From CAYVOV01 sp964453525 (lineage in GTDB: Bacteria > Chloroflexota > Dehalococcoidia > Dehalococcoidales > UBA2162): a DNA stretch of 64,000 nucleotides. Below the pieces are notes generated by a model. That model was not told the DNA's origin. It saw only the letters and a program-made list of their open reading frames with translations, and did no database searches. Below, in pieces: positions 48,842-58,137 of this stretch. The translations under genes were made by a program, and so were the position numbers. Location of the stretch: the NCBI GenBank assembly GCA_964453525.1, contig CAYVOV010000019.1:24406-88405 (forward strand). Reading direction: 5' to 3'. Each line of letters starts with the position of its first letter. Positions within the stretch are counted from its first letter, which is position 1.

Positions 48842-50011
48842 TCAGCCTCTCTTTTTCAACCATTTTTGTTTCTGGTCAAGCCGTGCCTGTTCATTTGCAG
48901 GTTTGTAGTTTGATAAAAATCCGGTTCTAAAGGAATCGAAGGTGTCAGTCTGGATGGCGTCTCGTATATTTCTCATTAAACGACTGATAAAGGTCAGGTT
49001 ATGAATCGTAGCTAAGCGGTAAGCCAGCAGTTCCTGAACGTCGAAAAGGTGGTGCAGATAAGCCGCCGAGAATGTGCGACAGGTATAGCAATCGCAATCG
49101 GGGTCGACAGCCTGCTTCATATCGCTAAAAACGGCGTTTCTTATATTCACCCTGCCCAGTCCGGTGAAAAGGGCGCCGTTTCTCGCCACCCGGGTGGGCA
49201 GGGCGCTATCAAACATATCCACCCCCCTGCCGACTCCCTCCAGAATATCCTCGGGTGAACCCACTCCCATAAGATAGCGTGGCTTTGTCTCCGGCAGAAA
49301 GACAATAGTTCCTTCAAGAATGGAAAAGGTAATTTCTTTCGGCTCTCCGATACTCAATCCCCCGACTGCATAGCCGGGAAAATCCAGAGAAGCCAGGTAT
49401 TCGGCGGACTGCTGCCGCAGCTCCGGGAACATACCGCCCTGTACTATGGCAAACAGCGCCTGTCCGGTCTCCTTCCGCGCTTTAAGGCATCTCTCCGCCC
49501 ACCGGTGTGTCCTGTCCATCGCTTCCTTCATTTTCTCAAAACCGGCATCATGGGGGGCACACTCATCCAGCACTATAATAATATCGGCACCCAGAGATTC
49601 CTGGTACTCCACCGCCAGTTCCGGAGTAATCATGTGTTCGCTGCCATCAATATGGGAACGGAAAAGGACGCCTTCATCATTAATCTTACGCAACCGTGCC
49701 AGGCTGAAGACCTGGTAGCCGCCGCTATCGGTGAGAATAGCGCCGTCCCAGTCCATAAATTCATGCAAGCCACCCATCTTCTCGATTACCGGGATACCCG
49801 GCCTGAGATAAAGATGATACATATTTGCCAGTATCATCTTCATCCCTATCTCTGAAATCTCCAAAGGGGTAAGCGTTTTTACCGTGCCCTGGCTGGCTAC
49901 AGGCAGGAACACCGGCGTCGGCACTAACCCGTGAGCTGTGATAAGTTCACCAACACGGGCTCTACCTTCAGGGGAAGTCTTTAAAAGACTAAAATTACCG
50001 GTATTACTCAT
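48842..50011 (-). CDS. tgt: Queuine tRNA-ribosyltransferase
   Basis: 389-residue TIM-barrel enzyme exchanging G34 for preQ1 in GUN tRNAs. ILTDSGGYQVFSLARLRKI (about 89-107) contains the catalytic-site Asp. GGLSIGEPKE and LPTRVARNGALFT follow. The zinc site CDCYTCRTFSAAYLHHLF is near 305-322. Full length. Convergent with the acyl-CoA dehydrogenase gene. Confidence 0.95.
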   Translation of the reverse strand: MSNTGNFSLLKTSPEGRARVGELITAHGLVPTPVFLPVASQGTVKTLTPLEISEIGMKMILANMYHLYLRPGIPVIEKMGGLHEFMDWDGAILTDSGGYQVFSLARLRKINDEGVLFRSHIDGSEHMITPELAVEYQESLGADIIIVLDECAPHDAGFEKMKEAMDRTHRWAERCLKARKETGQALFAIVQGGMFPELRQQSAEYLASLDFPGYAVGGLSIGEPKEITFSILEGTIVFLPETKPRYLMGVGSPEDILEGVGRGVDMFDSALPTRVARNGALFTGLGRVNIRNAVFSDMKQAVDPDCDCYTCRTFSAAYLHHLFDVQELLAYRLATIHNLTFISRLMRNIRDAIQTDTFDSFRTGFLSNYKPANEQARLDQKQKWLKKRG

Positions 50012-50056
50012 AGTTATGATTCAACTTCATGTATTCAGGGAATTATAAGGTCCATT

Positions 50057-50575
50057 TCAGACAAGGTCTTTCAGGCGGGAGCCCAGCAACGCCCGTATCA
50101 CAGCCAGACCGATAACGGATAAAAGGATAAAAAGTACCACCTGAACCGAAAATTCATGGGCGGCAATGCCGAGGGCTGTACCCGCTGCCGGTGGATGCTC
50201 GGTATTGGTAAGCGCCATTAAAAGAATGGATAGTCCTACGGCCAGAGCATAAATAAAAAGATTGGTAAATTCCCAACCCGATATCAGTTTTCCTATGGGA
50301 CCACCGAGAAAGACACAGCAGCAAAGGACACCACAGAGCACTCCGACAATATGCCCACCAATCAACCTTCTCGGCTGGGCAGCCACTGACTGCGGCATGG
50401 CAAAAACAATGAAAGTACTTGAGCCGAGAGCGGCAACAATAGCGGCGTGGGTAAGTACCTCCACGAAATACAGTATTACCGCCAGCACTACTATTCCTAA
50501 CAGGCTCTGTATTATGAAATTCTTGGGGTGCCTCAGAAACTGTTTATCAAACAATTGCAGGGTAATTCTTTTCAT
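50057..50575 (-). CDS. HPP-family integral membrane protein
   Basis: 172 residues with four to five hydrophobic segments. FAMPQSVAAQPRRLIGGH (about 58-75) and EHPPAAGTALG (about 126-136) are the hallmarks of HPP proteins, some of which transport nitrite in cyanobacteria and plastids. Here no nitrogen gene is adjacent. Between tgt and ruvX on the same strand. Confidence 0.85.
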   Translation of the reverse strand: MKRITLQLFDKQFLRHPKNFIIQSLLGIVVLAVILYFVEVLTHAAIVAALGSSTFIVFAMPQSVAAQPRRLIGGHIVGVLCGVLCCCVFLGGPIGKLISGWEFTNLFIYALAVGLSILLMALTNTEHPPAAGTALGIAAHEFSVQVVLFILLSVIGLAVIRALLGSRLKDLV

Positions 50576-50607
50576 GATATCTTTCTATCTTTAACGGATA
50601 AACGCTC

Positions 50608-51027
50608 TTAGCGGTTATATTCAGATTCATCAAGGTAGCCCTGTAAAATAATAGCGGCAGCCGCAGCATCATCCCTTGACGGCTTCTTTTTCCCCCTGCG
50701 GGTGGACCGCATCAGGCGTCTTGCCGTCACAGTTGTCAAACGTTCGTCCCTGAATTCTATGGGGACTCCTGTCTTTTCAGACAGGTTGCGAACAAAGGAC
50801 TTTACCTTCTCAGCCTGCGGTCCGGCGCTGCCGTTCATTGAGAGCGGCAGACCGGCTATTATTTTATTAACCTCGTTTTCACGGGCAATCGCAACTATGG
50901 CTTCGATATCCTGCCGTTCATCGGTACGGTCGATGATTGTGAAGGGGCTGGCTAAGATACCCCCCGGGTCGCTCAGAGCAACTCCGATTCTCCTGTCTCC
51001 GATATCAAGCCCCAGGCTACGCGTAAT
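50608..51027 (-). CDS. ruvX: Putative pre-16S rRNA nuclease (YqgF/RuvX), apparent ATT start
   Basis: 139 residues of the RNase-H-like YqgF family: SLGLDIGDRRIGVALSDPGG (residues 4-23), IIAGLPLSMNGSAGPQA (about 65-81), VPIEFRDERLTT (about 98) and SRDDAAAAAIILQGYL at the end. The catalytic acids Asp (GLDIG), Glu (FRDERLTT) and Asp (SRDDAAA) are all there. No ATG, GTG or TTG exists upstream of the GLDIG motif in this frame; the first ATG is at residue 74 (50838). An ATT at 51027 has AAGGGG five bases upstream and gives a normal-length N-terminus; a CTG four codons later is the alternative. Starts 8 bases after the alaS stop. Confidence 0.85.
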   Translation of the reverse strand: MTRSLGLDIGDRRIGVALSDPGGILASPFTIIDRTDERQDIEAIVAIARENEVNKIIAGLPLSMNGSAGPQAEKVKSFVRNLSEKTGVPIEFRDERLTTVTARRLMRSTRRGKKKPSRDDAAAAAIILQGYLDESEYNR

Positions 51028-51035
51028 AGTACCCC

Positions 51036-53702
51036 TTATGCAGAACGTTTTTCCTCAACGTATTTGAATGCTTCTTTAAGAGCGCCGTCCAGCCGGTTCT
51101 TGTCCTTGCCACCACCCTGTGCCATGTTCGGTCTGCCGCCGCCACCGCCGCCGGTCACCTCAGCCACCCTTTTTATTATCTCTCCAGCTTTATAGCCCTC
51201 TTTAACCAGGTCCTGACTAACATTGACCACAAAAGCCGGCTTATCTTGCCAGACCGTACCCAGCACAACTATCCCGCTCCCCAATTTATCTCTCAGGTCG
51301 TCACTCATTCTCCGCAGGTTATCCATATCGGCAGGCGATACTCTTTCCGCCAGCACCTTTATTCCGTTTACCTCTTTCGTTTTCTGTTCAAGGGACTCGG
51401 TATCCAGTTTTGCCAGCTTTCTCTCCAGTGCCTGGCGTTTCCGGCGTTCACTTTTTACCTCATTCAGTAATCCCTGTGTTTTAACTACAACATCATCCGG
51501 CTCGGCTTCAAGATAGAGAGCGACCTTCTCAAGGTCAGCCAAACGCCGGCTGATATACTCTCCGGCACCCCGGCCGGTGACGGCTTCAATGCGCCGCAGC
51601 CCAGAACCGATACTGCTTTCACTTATTATCTGAAAGTAACCAATTTCTCCGGTGCTGCTGACATGAGTACCGCCGCAAAGCTCGGCGCTAATCGGCGGTC
51701 TGCCTACCCTGAGCACCCGGACGACATCTCCGTACTTCTCATCGAACAGGGCGATAACCCCTTCCTCAATCGCTTTTCTGTAAGGCATGTCCTCATCATA
51801 TACTTCAAGGTTCTGACGGATACGTTCATTAACAATGCGCTGAGCCTCTGTTATCTCTTCTGCGGTCATGGCTACCAGGTGGGAGAAATCGAACCTGAAA
51901 CGGTCCGGCGCCACCAGTGAGCCTCGCTGCTGGACGTGCCCGCCGAGCACCTGGCGTAAAGCCGACTGTAAAAGGTGAGTGGCAGTGTGGTTACGGGCAA
52001 TATCGAGCCGCCGCTCCCTATCAACCTCAGCTGTTACTTTATCTCTTTTATTAAATATGCCTTCGGCTACACTCCCCTTGTGGACAATAATATCCGGCGG
52101 TATCCGCAATGTGTTTTCTACCAAGAAACGCCCCTTGGTTCCCCGTATTTCCCCGGTGTCCCCTACCTGACCTCCCATCTCTCCGTAAAAGGGAGTTTCT
52201 TGAAGAATCAGGCTAGCTTCTTGTCCTTTATTGATTGCGAGAACAGATTTATCTTCAACCAGGATGGTTTGGATAACCGTCTTCTTTTTCATACGTTTAT
52301 AGCCAGTGAATGTCGTTGATCCTCCAAATTCAAGGTCAAGTAGGGTTCTCAGCCTGTTCCCTTCCGTTAGTCCGAATTTTTGGCTGGCTTTGGCTCTTTC
52401 CCGTTGCTTTCCCATTTCTTCCTCGAATCCAACTATATCAACCGAGAAGCCCCGCTCGGCTGCAATTTCCTTAGTTAGCTCCAAAGGGAAGCCATAGGTG
52501 TCGTACAGTTTAAAGGTGTCTTCGCCTAAGATTATCTTCTTATCTTCGCCAGCAGCCACCCCAATTATTCCGCTTACTCTATCTAACAGTATTATTTTGT
52601 CTAACATTTCCAGTCCAGTATTAAGCGTTTCCCTAAACTTCGACTCCTCAGCCTCTATTATCTGATAAACAAAATCCTGTCTTTGTCTCAACTCTGGATA
52701 TATGTTAGCCATTGTACCAACTGTAGCTCCGGCTATCTGGTTTAAAAATGGCTTTTCTAATCCAAGTCTACGTCCATATAGAGCAGCTCTCCGGAGCAAC
52801 CGCCGGAGAACATAACCACGACCATCGCTACTAGGAATCACACCGTCCGCAATAAGGAAAGTTATTGCACGTCCATGCTCAACTATCACTCTCATTGCTT
52901 TATCAGCATCATCATCCGAACCATATTCCTTGCCAACGAAATTTGCTATATTGTCTATTAGTGATGCAAATAGTCCTGTCTCATATATAGTTGTTTTACC
53001 CTCCACGACTGCAGTTGTTCTCTCAAGTCCCATACCGGTATCGATATTCGGCCTAGGTAGCGGAGTCCGGTTACCATCCCTGTCTTGGTCATACTGGGTG
53101 AAGACAAGGTTCCAAATTTCAGAAAACCGGCCGCATTCGCAGTTGGGTCTGCAGGAAGGTTTTCCGCATCCAACCTCTTCGCCAAAGTCAAAGTGAATCT
53201 CGCTGCATGGCCCGCAGGGCCCGGAGTCACCAGCCGGTCCCCAGAAGTTGTCTTCTTCTCCAAATCTTAATATTCTTTCTTCAGGGATACCAATCTCACG
53301 CCAGAGATTGAAAGCCTCTTCGTCATCGAGGAAGATTGTAATCCACAGTCGTTCGGGAGGTAGTTTCAGATTCTGGGTAACGAATTCCCATCCCCACTCT
53401 ATTGCTTCTTTTTTAAAGTAATCGCCGACACTGAAATTACCCAGCATCTCGAAGAAGGTACAGTGAGTGGTGTCACCCACCGATTCGATATCGGTGGTAC
53501 GGAAGCACTTCTGGCAAGATGCCAGTCTCTTATTTGGAGGAATAGCCTCACCCATAAAGTATGGTTTTATCTGCACCACACCAGCGGTGGTAAGCAGTAG
53601 AGTCGGGTCATCCTGAGGTATCAAAGAAGAACTCGGAATTACTGTATGTCCTTTGCTTTCAAAGAATTTTAAAAACTCGGTGCGAAGTTCGTCACTGGTC
53701 AC
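51036..53702 (-). CDS. alaS: Alanyl-tRNA synthetase
   Basis: 888-residue class IIc synthetase with catalytic core (FRTTDIESVGDTTHCTFFEMLGNFSVGDYFKK-type block split over 70-100), editing domain with HTATHLL zinc/editing motif (about 575) and CGGTH (about 680), and a DHHA1 C-terminal domain ending in GGGGGGRPNMAQGGG. Starts at a GTG. The only good ribosome site (GGAGGA) is 15 bases upstream and sits in front of a three-codon frame ATG AAA AAG TAA, which ends two bases before the GTG. ruvX follows closely. Confidence 0.96.
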   Translation of the reverse strand: MTSDELRTEFLKFFESKGHTVIPSSSLIPQDDPTLLLTTAGVVQIKPYFMGEAIPPNKRLASCQKCFRTTDIESVGDTTHCTFFEMLGNFSVGDYFKKEAIEWGWEFVTQNLKLPPERLWITIFLDDEEAFNLWREIGIPEERILRFGEEDNFWGPAGDSGPCGPCSEIHFDFGEEVGCGKPSCRPNCECGRFSEIWNLVFTQYDQDRDGNRTPLPRPNIDTGMGLERTTAVVEGKTTIYETGLFASLIDNIANFVGKEYGSDDDADKAMRVIVEHGRAITFLIADGVIPSSDGRGYVLRRLLRRAALYGRRLGLEKPFLNQIAGATVGTMANIYPELRQRQDFVYQIIEAEESKFRETLNTGLEMLDKIILLDRVSGIIGVAAGEDKKIILGEDTFKLYDTYGFPLELTKEIAAERGFSVDIVGFEEEMGKQRERAKASQKFGLTEGNRLRTLLDLEFGGSTTFTGYKRMKKKTVIQTILVEDKSVLAINKGQEASLILQETPFYGEMGGQVGDTGEIRGTKGRFLVENTLRIPPDIIVHKGSVAEGIFNKRDKVTAEVDRERRLDIARNHTATHLLQSALRQVLGGHVQQRGSLVAPDRFRFDFSHLVAMTAEEITEAQRIVNERIRQNLEVYDEDMPYRKAIEEGVIALFDEKYGDVVRVLRVGRPPISAELCGGTHVSSTGEIGYFQIISESSIGSGLRRIEAVTGRGAGEYISRRLADLEKVALYLEAEPDDVVVKTQGLLNEVKSERRKRQALERKLAKLDTESLEQKTKEVNGIKVLAERVSPADMDNLRRMSDDLRDKLGSGIVVLGTVWQDKPAFVVNVSQDLVKEGYKAGEIIKRVAEVTGGGGGGRPNMAQGGGKDKNRLDGALKEAFKYVEEKRSA

Positions 53703-53806
53703 TTACTTTTTCATGTCCTCCGGAAGAATAAACTACATAAGATTTTAGTTTAAGTGATGCTGACTGTCAATGAAGGCAGAGTTCGGTTCTTTTTAGTTGA
53801 TTATAC

Positions 53807-53908
53807 TGTCATTGCGAGGAATCTCGATGAAATCGGGATGACGCGGCAATCTCCTCTTTCGAATGTGGTGATTGCTTCGCCCCGATAGAATCGGGGCTCG
53901 CAATGACA
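53807..53908. repeat. tgtcattgcgag terminal-repeat element, copy 2
   Basis: Bounded by a perfect 12-bp inverted repeat, tgtcattgcgag (53807-53818) and ctcgcaatgaca (53897-53908). The interior matches copy 1 at 38780-38879 (gcggcaatctcctctttcga, ccccgat-aga-atcgggg). Lies between the alaS start and the holA end. Confidence 0.85.
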
Positions 53909-53938
53909 TAGGAGATAATATAGGGTAGCAGTCTATGT

Positions 53939-54970
53939 TTAGTTTGTCCCCGTCATACGACGGGCCGGGACTTTGTCCCGGCGGGAGAGTTCGGCAACAA
54001 GAATATCAAGAGCCAGTTCGGCATCATATTTGCCTGTTTTTATCGAGATGTCAGCCTCAAGAATGCGGTGGTACACCTCTTTTAGTCGCGGCAGAGAATA
54101 CCTGGCAGCCTGCTCAAGTGTCTTTCGCACCACATATTCGGAGGTCGTACCGAGTTTATACTGAATCTCCGTTCTTGACATCCTCTGCCGGCTCAATTCT
54201 TTAGCCACTATTATCATACGCACCTGCCGGGTAAGCATGGTCAGCAAATAAACGGGAGCAGCTCCCTTTAGCAATAGTTGCTGCAGTAATCGACCGGCAA
54301 GTTCGGATTTAAACTCGAGAATGGCGTCAACCATGTTAAACACAGAAAACTGCTGAGTATAACCTACCAGCGCCCTGACATCTTCCTCTTCAACAAGTCG
54401 GCCGGAGACGTAAAGGACCAGCTTATTGATTTCGCTGGACATTACCCACAGGTTACTACCGACAAGTCTTGCCAGTAAATTCGCCGCCCGGGGAGAGATA
54501 TCTCCCCCTTCCTCTGCCACATGTTTTTGTATCCAATCCCGCAATGCAGCGTCTTTTAATAACGGGAAACTCCTTACCTTTGCAGTGTGAGCAAGCTCTT
54601 TATACAAAGGATTACTGCCTGATATTGTATCCTCAATCAGCACAAGAACGGTGCTGTCCGGGATGCGTAAAATACAGCTACTGAAGGGCTTATACTCATC
54701 ATCTCTGTTATTTTGATTGTTTCTTTTCTGACGGCTACCTCTGCCCTTCTGTTCAAACCTTACCAGCAACCCTTTAATAATGACCAGTCGTTTTTCCATT
54801 AGAAAGGGCACTGTCTCGCAGGTCATTGTTAATTGTTCGAGGGTAACCTGTTGCCCGTCGAGTGTGGTGGTATTGATTTCCAGGCTTTCTCTGTCTCCGA
54901 TGCTATGTTTTATCCTCTCAAGCGCCTGAAAAACAGAAAAATCATCCTGACCCAACAGAATATACAGCAA
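53939..54970 (-). CDS. holA: DNA polymerase III subunit delta
   Basis: 343 residues, the usual size. MLYILLGQDDFSVFQALERIK start, PFLMEKRLVIIKGLL (about 55-69), and the C-terminal helical collar (EFKSELAGRLLQQLLLKGAAPVYLL and LGTTSEYVVRKTLEQA) identify the clamp-loader delta subunit that opens the sliding clamp. The linker after residue 72 is unusually basic (EQKGRGSRQKRNNQNNRD). Monocistronic in appearance. Confidence 0.88.
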   Translation of the reverse strand: MLYILLGQDDFSVFQALERIKHSIGDRESLEINTTTLDGQQVTLEQLTMTCETVPFLMEKRLVIIKGLLVRFEQKGRGSRQKRNNQNNRDDEYKPFSSCILRIPDSTVLVLIEDTISGSNPLYKELAHTAKVRSFPLLKDAALRDWIQKHVAEEGGDISPRAANLLARLVGSNLWVMSSEINKLVLYVSGRLVEEEDVRALVGYTQQFSVFNMVDAILEFKSELAGRLLQQLLLKGAAPVYLLTMLTRQVRMIIVAKELSRQRMSRTEIQYKLGTTSEYVVRKTLEQAARYSLPRLKEVYHRILEADISIKTGKYDAELALDILVAELSRRDKVPARRMTGTN

Positions 54971-55029
54971 TGGTCTCCTTCCTGCCGTGAATATTTCCCA
55001 ATCTTACCACATCACAATATAAGGCGTCC

Positions 55030-56040
55030 TCAAAGGCCTCGCTCGGAAAGGAGCCTAGCAAAATCAACAAGACGTGAAGTATAGCCCCACTCATTATCGT
55101 ACCAGGACAGTACCTTGACTACCCGCTGCCGCAGCACCATGGTACTTTCGGCATCGACTACCGCCGAATGAGAGTCACCGAGGATATCCCGGGAAACCAA
55201 GGCTTCGTCACTTACACGCAGGATACCTTTTAACTCCGGCTGCTTCGATGCTCTATTGAAAGCATCATTCACTTCTTCGGCAGTTGTGTCCTTTTGCAGC
55301 ATAGCCACAATATCGGTTATCGAACCATCAGGAATAGGAACCCTTATTGCCATACCTGTCATTCTCCCCTGCAGTTCGGGCAAAACTCTCTCGGCGGCGC
55401 TAGCCGCTCCCGTTGTCGTCGGTATAATAGATAGCGCCGCTGCCCTGCCGCGTCGCCTGTGCCGTGCCGGCGTATCCATCAGTGACTGGCTTGAAGTATA
55501 AGCATGTACGGTGGTGAAAATCAGGTGTTCCACCCCGAAGGTATCGTTAAGAACTTTGGCCACCGGCGCCAGGCTATTGGTCGTGCACGAAGCCAGTGAG
55601 ATCACCCGGTGAGCCTGCGGGTCATAGCTTTCTATGTTAACTCCGGGCACTATAGTAGTATCGGCATCATCCGATGGAGCCGAAATAACCACTTTTTTTG
55701 CTCCGCCTTCCAGGTGCCCGGCAGCTTTGACACGGCTACGGAAGGCACCGGTACTCTCGATTACAATATCGGCACCGACATCCTTCCACGGTATTTTGGC
55801 CGGTTCCGGGAGCGAGAAAAAAGGAATACTCTCGTGTCCTACCAGCAAAGACATATTATCTGTTCTAACTTCCTCTGGATACCAGCCGCTAATCGAGTCA
55901 TACTTCAGAAGATAAGCCAGGTCATCTATATGCGCCAGGTCATTGACTCCGACGACTGAAACCCCGTCAGTCTCAATACAACGTCTGAGGACACACCGTC
56001 CGATACGGCCGAAACCATTAATTCCTATCCTTATTGTCAT
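55030..56040 (-). CDS. gap: Glyceraldehyde-3-phosphate dehydrogenase
   Basis: 336-residue phosphorylating GAPDH of glycolysis or gluconeogenesis. The NAD loop is GINGFGRIGR (6-15), the catalytic Cys152 is in SLASCTTNSLAP, and the catalytic His is in FTTVHAYTSSQ (about 179). The NAD-preference Asp after beta-2 is replaced by Asn (GVNDLA), as in many bacteria. aagggaggt precedes the ATG. Confidence 0.96.
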   Translation of the reverse strand: MTIRIGINGFGRIGRCVLRRCIETDGVSVVGVNDLAHIDDLAYLLKYDSISGWYPEEVRTDNMSLLVGHESIPFFSLPEPAKIPWKDVGADIVIESTGAFRSRVKAAGHLEGGAKKVVISAPSDDADTTIVPGVNIESYDPQAHRVISLASCTTNSLAPVAKVLNDTFGVEHLIFTTVHAYTSSQSLMDTPARHRRRGRAAALSIIPTTTGAASAAERVLPELQGRMTGMAIRVPIPDGSITDIVAMLQKDTTAEEVNDAFNRASKQPELKGILRVSDEALVSRDILGDSHSAVVDAESTMVLRQRVVKVLSWYDNEWGYTSRLVDFARLLSERGL

Positions 56041-56079
56041 TTCATACCTCCCTTATTCATCAAATCAATTATAATATTT

Positions 56080-56107
56080 CCCCCTTCCCTTTTTACAGGG
56101 AAGGGGG
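56080..56107. terminator. Hairpin between the carboxylase gene and gap
   Basis: cccccttccct / agggaaggggg, 11 bp with a 6-base loop. It lies past the end of the minus-strand carboxylase gene and just upstream of a TATAAT (minus strand, 56073-56068) that could be the -10 of gap. Confidence 0.7.
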
Positions 56108-56145
56108 TCAGGAAGATGGGTTCAACCATCTCACATTAACTCTGT

Positions 56146-57708
56146 CTAAGATGGGATTATCCCGTGTTTTTTCGGCGGTCTGGTTTCCACCTTTGTCATT
56201 GTCATTTCAAGGGCTTCAATCAGCCGCATTCTTGTTTCAGCGGGTTCGATTACATCATCCACATGCAGGTGTTCGGCAGGACGGTAGGGATTGGCAAATT
56301 CCTCCCGGTACTCTTTAATCTTTTCCTGAAGCAATTCCTCAGCGTCTTCAGCCTTCTCCAGTTCTTTCCTGAATATAATCGGCGCTGCCCCCTCGGCACC
56401 CATTACAGCCAGCTCAGTGCTTGGCCAGCAAAACACAAAATCAGCTCCTAGGTCCTTACTGCACATACCGAGATATGAGCCGCCATAGGCTTTCCTGATG
56501 GTGAGGGTTATTTTCGGCACCGTGGCTTCCGAATAAGCAAAAAGCATTTTTGCTCCGTGCCTGATTATTCCACCCCATTCCTGTTCCGTTCCCGGCAGGT
56601 AACCGGGAACATCCACCAGGGTGATGATTGGAATATTAAACGCATCACAGAACCTGATAAACCGGGAAGCCTTGTCACTGGCATCAATATCGAGGCAGCC
56701 AGCCTTCGACATCGGCTGGTTGGCAATTATTCCCACCGATAACCCGTTCAACCTTGAGAAACAGGTGATAATATTGGTGGCAAACTGGGGAAACAGCTCA
56801 AAATAGTTTTTACCGTCTGCTCTTCTATCGAAGATACCTTCAATGATTTTATGCATATCGTAGGGTTTGTTCGGTGCCACCGGAACAATATCAAATAAGG
56901 AATCATCCTTCCTATCGGGCGCATCTCCCCAGTCACTCCACGGCGGCTTCTCCCGGTTACTCGAAGGTAAATAGCTTAATAGTTCCTTGATACTTTCAAA
57001 ACACTCATCTTCATTGTTCTCGGAACGGCAGGCGACTCCCGCTTTCCTCTGGACAACCATCGCACCACCCAGTTCCTCCTCTGAGACCTTCTGATTCATC
57101 GCAGCTTCGACAACTCTCGGTCCGGTAATGAAAGCGTGACTGATTCCCTTGACCATAAAGATGAAGTCCATGAGTGCCGGTGAGTAAACTGCGCCACCAG
57201 CCGTCGGGCCCAGAATGGTGCATATCTGGGGAATTACTCCGGAAGCCATTGTATTCCTGTAAAATATCTGCCCGTAACCTGCCAGAGCATCAACGCCATC
57301 CTGAATTCTGGCCCCTCCGGAGTCGTTCATGGCAATAACCGGACATCCGGCTTTCATTGCGTTATCAATTACCCGGCAAATCTTCGCCGCATGCACCTCC
57401 GATAGTGTTCCTCCGACACTTGTGAAGTCCTGCGAGAAGATATACACCTTCCTGCCATCAATTTTTCCGTAGCCGGTGATAACTCCATCTGCCGGGACCT
57501 CTTCCGAGGCACCCCGGCTCCTGGCAAAGATACCGATTTCACGGAAAGTACCCCTGTCCAGAAGAGCATCTATCCGCTCACGTGCCGTCAGCTTACCTCT
57601 CTTCTTTTGTGCATCCACCCGTGCCTCTCCACCCATCTCAGTCACTTTCCTGCGGCGTTCATTCAGGTCAGCCAGTTGCTTTTTCTTCACCTGAGTATCT
57701 TCAGTCAT
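56146..57708 (-). CDS. Acyl-CoA carboxylase/methylmalonyl-CoA decarboxylase carboxyltransferase subunit
   Basis: 520-residue carboxyltransferase with two crotonase-like halves (about 25-260 and 270-500). Landmarks are KLTARERIDALLDRGTF (39-55), NDSGGARIQDGVDALAGYG (acyl-CoA oxyanion region, about 127-145), GPTAGGAVYSPALMDF, and LVDVPGYLPGTEQEWGGIIRHGAK in the biotin half. It carboxylates propionyl- or acetyl-CoA, or decarboxylates methylmalonyl-CoA, with a separate biotin subunit that is not in the window. Propionyl-CoA from mmsA-type reactions could feed it. Gene symbol left open (pccB or mmdA). Confidence 0.93.
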   Translation of the reverse strand: MTEDTQVKKKQLADLNERRRKVTEMGGEARVDAQKKRGKLTARERIDALLDRGTFREIGIFARSRGASEEVPADGVITGYGKIDGRKVYIFSQDFTSVGGTLSEVHAAKICRVIDNAMKAGCPVIAMNDSGGARIQDGVDALAGYGQIFYRNTMASGVIPQICTILGPTAGGAVYSPALMDFIFMVKGISHAFITGPRVVEAAMNQKVSEEELGGAMVVQRKAGVACRSENNEDECFESIKELLSYLPSSNREKPPWSDWGDAPDRKDDSLFDIVPVAPNKPYDMHKIIEGIFDRRADGKNYFELFPQFATNIITCFSRLNGLSVGIIANQPMSKAGCLDIDASDKASRFIRFCDAFNIPIITLVDVPGYLPGTEQEWGGIIRHGAKMLFAYSEATVPKITLTIRKAYGGSYLGMCSKDLGADFVFCWPSTELAVMGAEGAAPIIFRKELEKAEDAEELLQEKIKEYREEFANPYRPAEHLHVDDVIEPAETRMRLIEALEMTMTKVETRPPKKHGIIPS

Positions 57709-57772
57709 TAATCCTCCATAGGTTGAACGGGTACGGTCATTCTGTTTTCTAAAAGATTTTGTCTATCTGTCG

Positions 57773-58081
57773 TTATTCTTCCTTCGCCCAGTCCTGCATC
57801 ATTTCTTTAATGCGGCGGGCAAGCTCGGGGCTTTTTCGCAGGCGGTCGATGAAGACGGGGCAGCCCTCCAGCATCGAGTTCTGCGCAGCCGTCGCCATAT
57901 TGGATAAAAGATTTTGCATATTGAGATCCATCTGCTGCCCGGAATCCATCCCTGGTGATACCTGCTCCATCTGCCGACGTATGTCCTCGGCAGTGAACTT
58001 CATCGGTGATACACAGGTCTTATACCAGGGGCATTCCTTACACTGGACCACCCCGTAAGCTTCATTTAAAATATCGCTCAT
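57773..58081 (-). CDS. Hypothetical small Cys-containing protein
   Basis: 102 residues, no family I recognise. An N-terminal CKECPWYKTCVSP (14-26) gives three Cys spaced like a metal or Fe-S binding knuckle, with a fourth in LEGCPVF (about 73). A Met/Gln-rich middle is followed by a charged C-terminal helix (RRIKEMMQDWAKEE). Between the thioredoxin-like lipoprotein and the carboxylase on the same strand, so possibly co-expressed. Confidence 0.65.
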   Translation of the reverse strand: MSDILNEAYGVVQCKECPWYKTCVSPMKFTAEDIRRQMEQVSPGMDSGQQMDLNMQNLLSNMATAAQNSMLEGCPVFIDRLRKSPELARRIKEMMQDWAKEE

Positions 58082-58137
58082 ATTCCAGCCTCCCGCTGTC
58101 TTTCCACTAAAATCCCGTAATTGATGGTTTTAATTAA

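Noticed and set aside
50608..50838. RuvX as a 76-residue truncated protein starting at the first ATG
   Set aside because: The frame upstream of that ATG is open and encodes the family's catalytic N-terminal half, so the gene is complete with a non-standard start.
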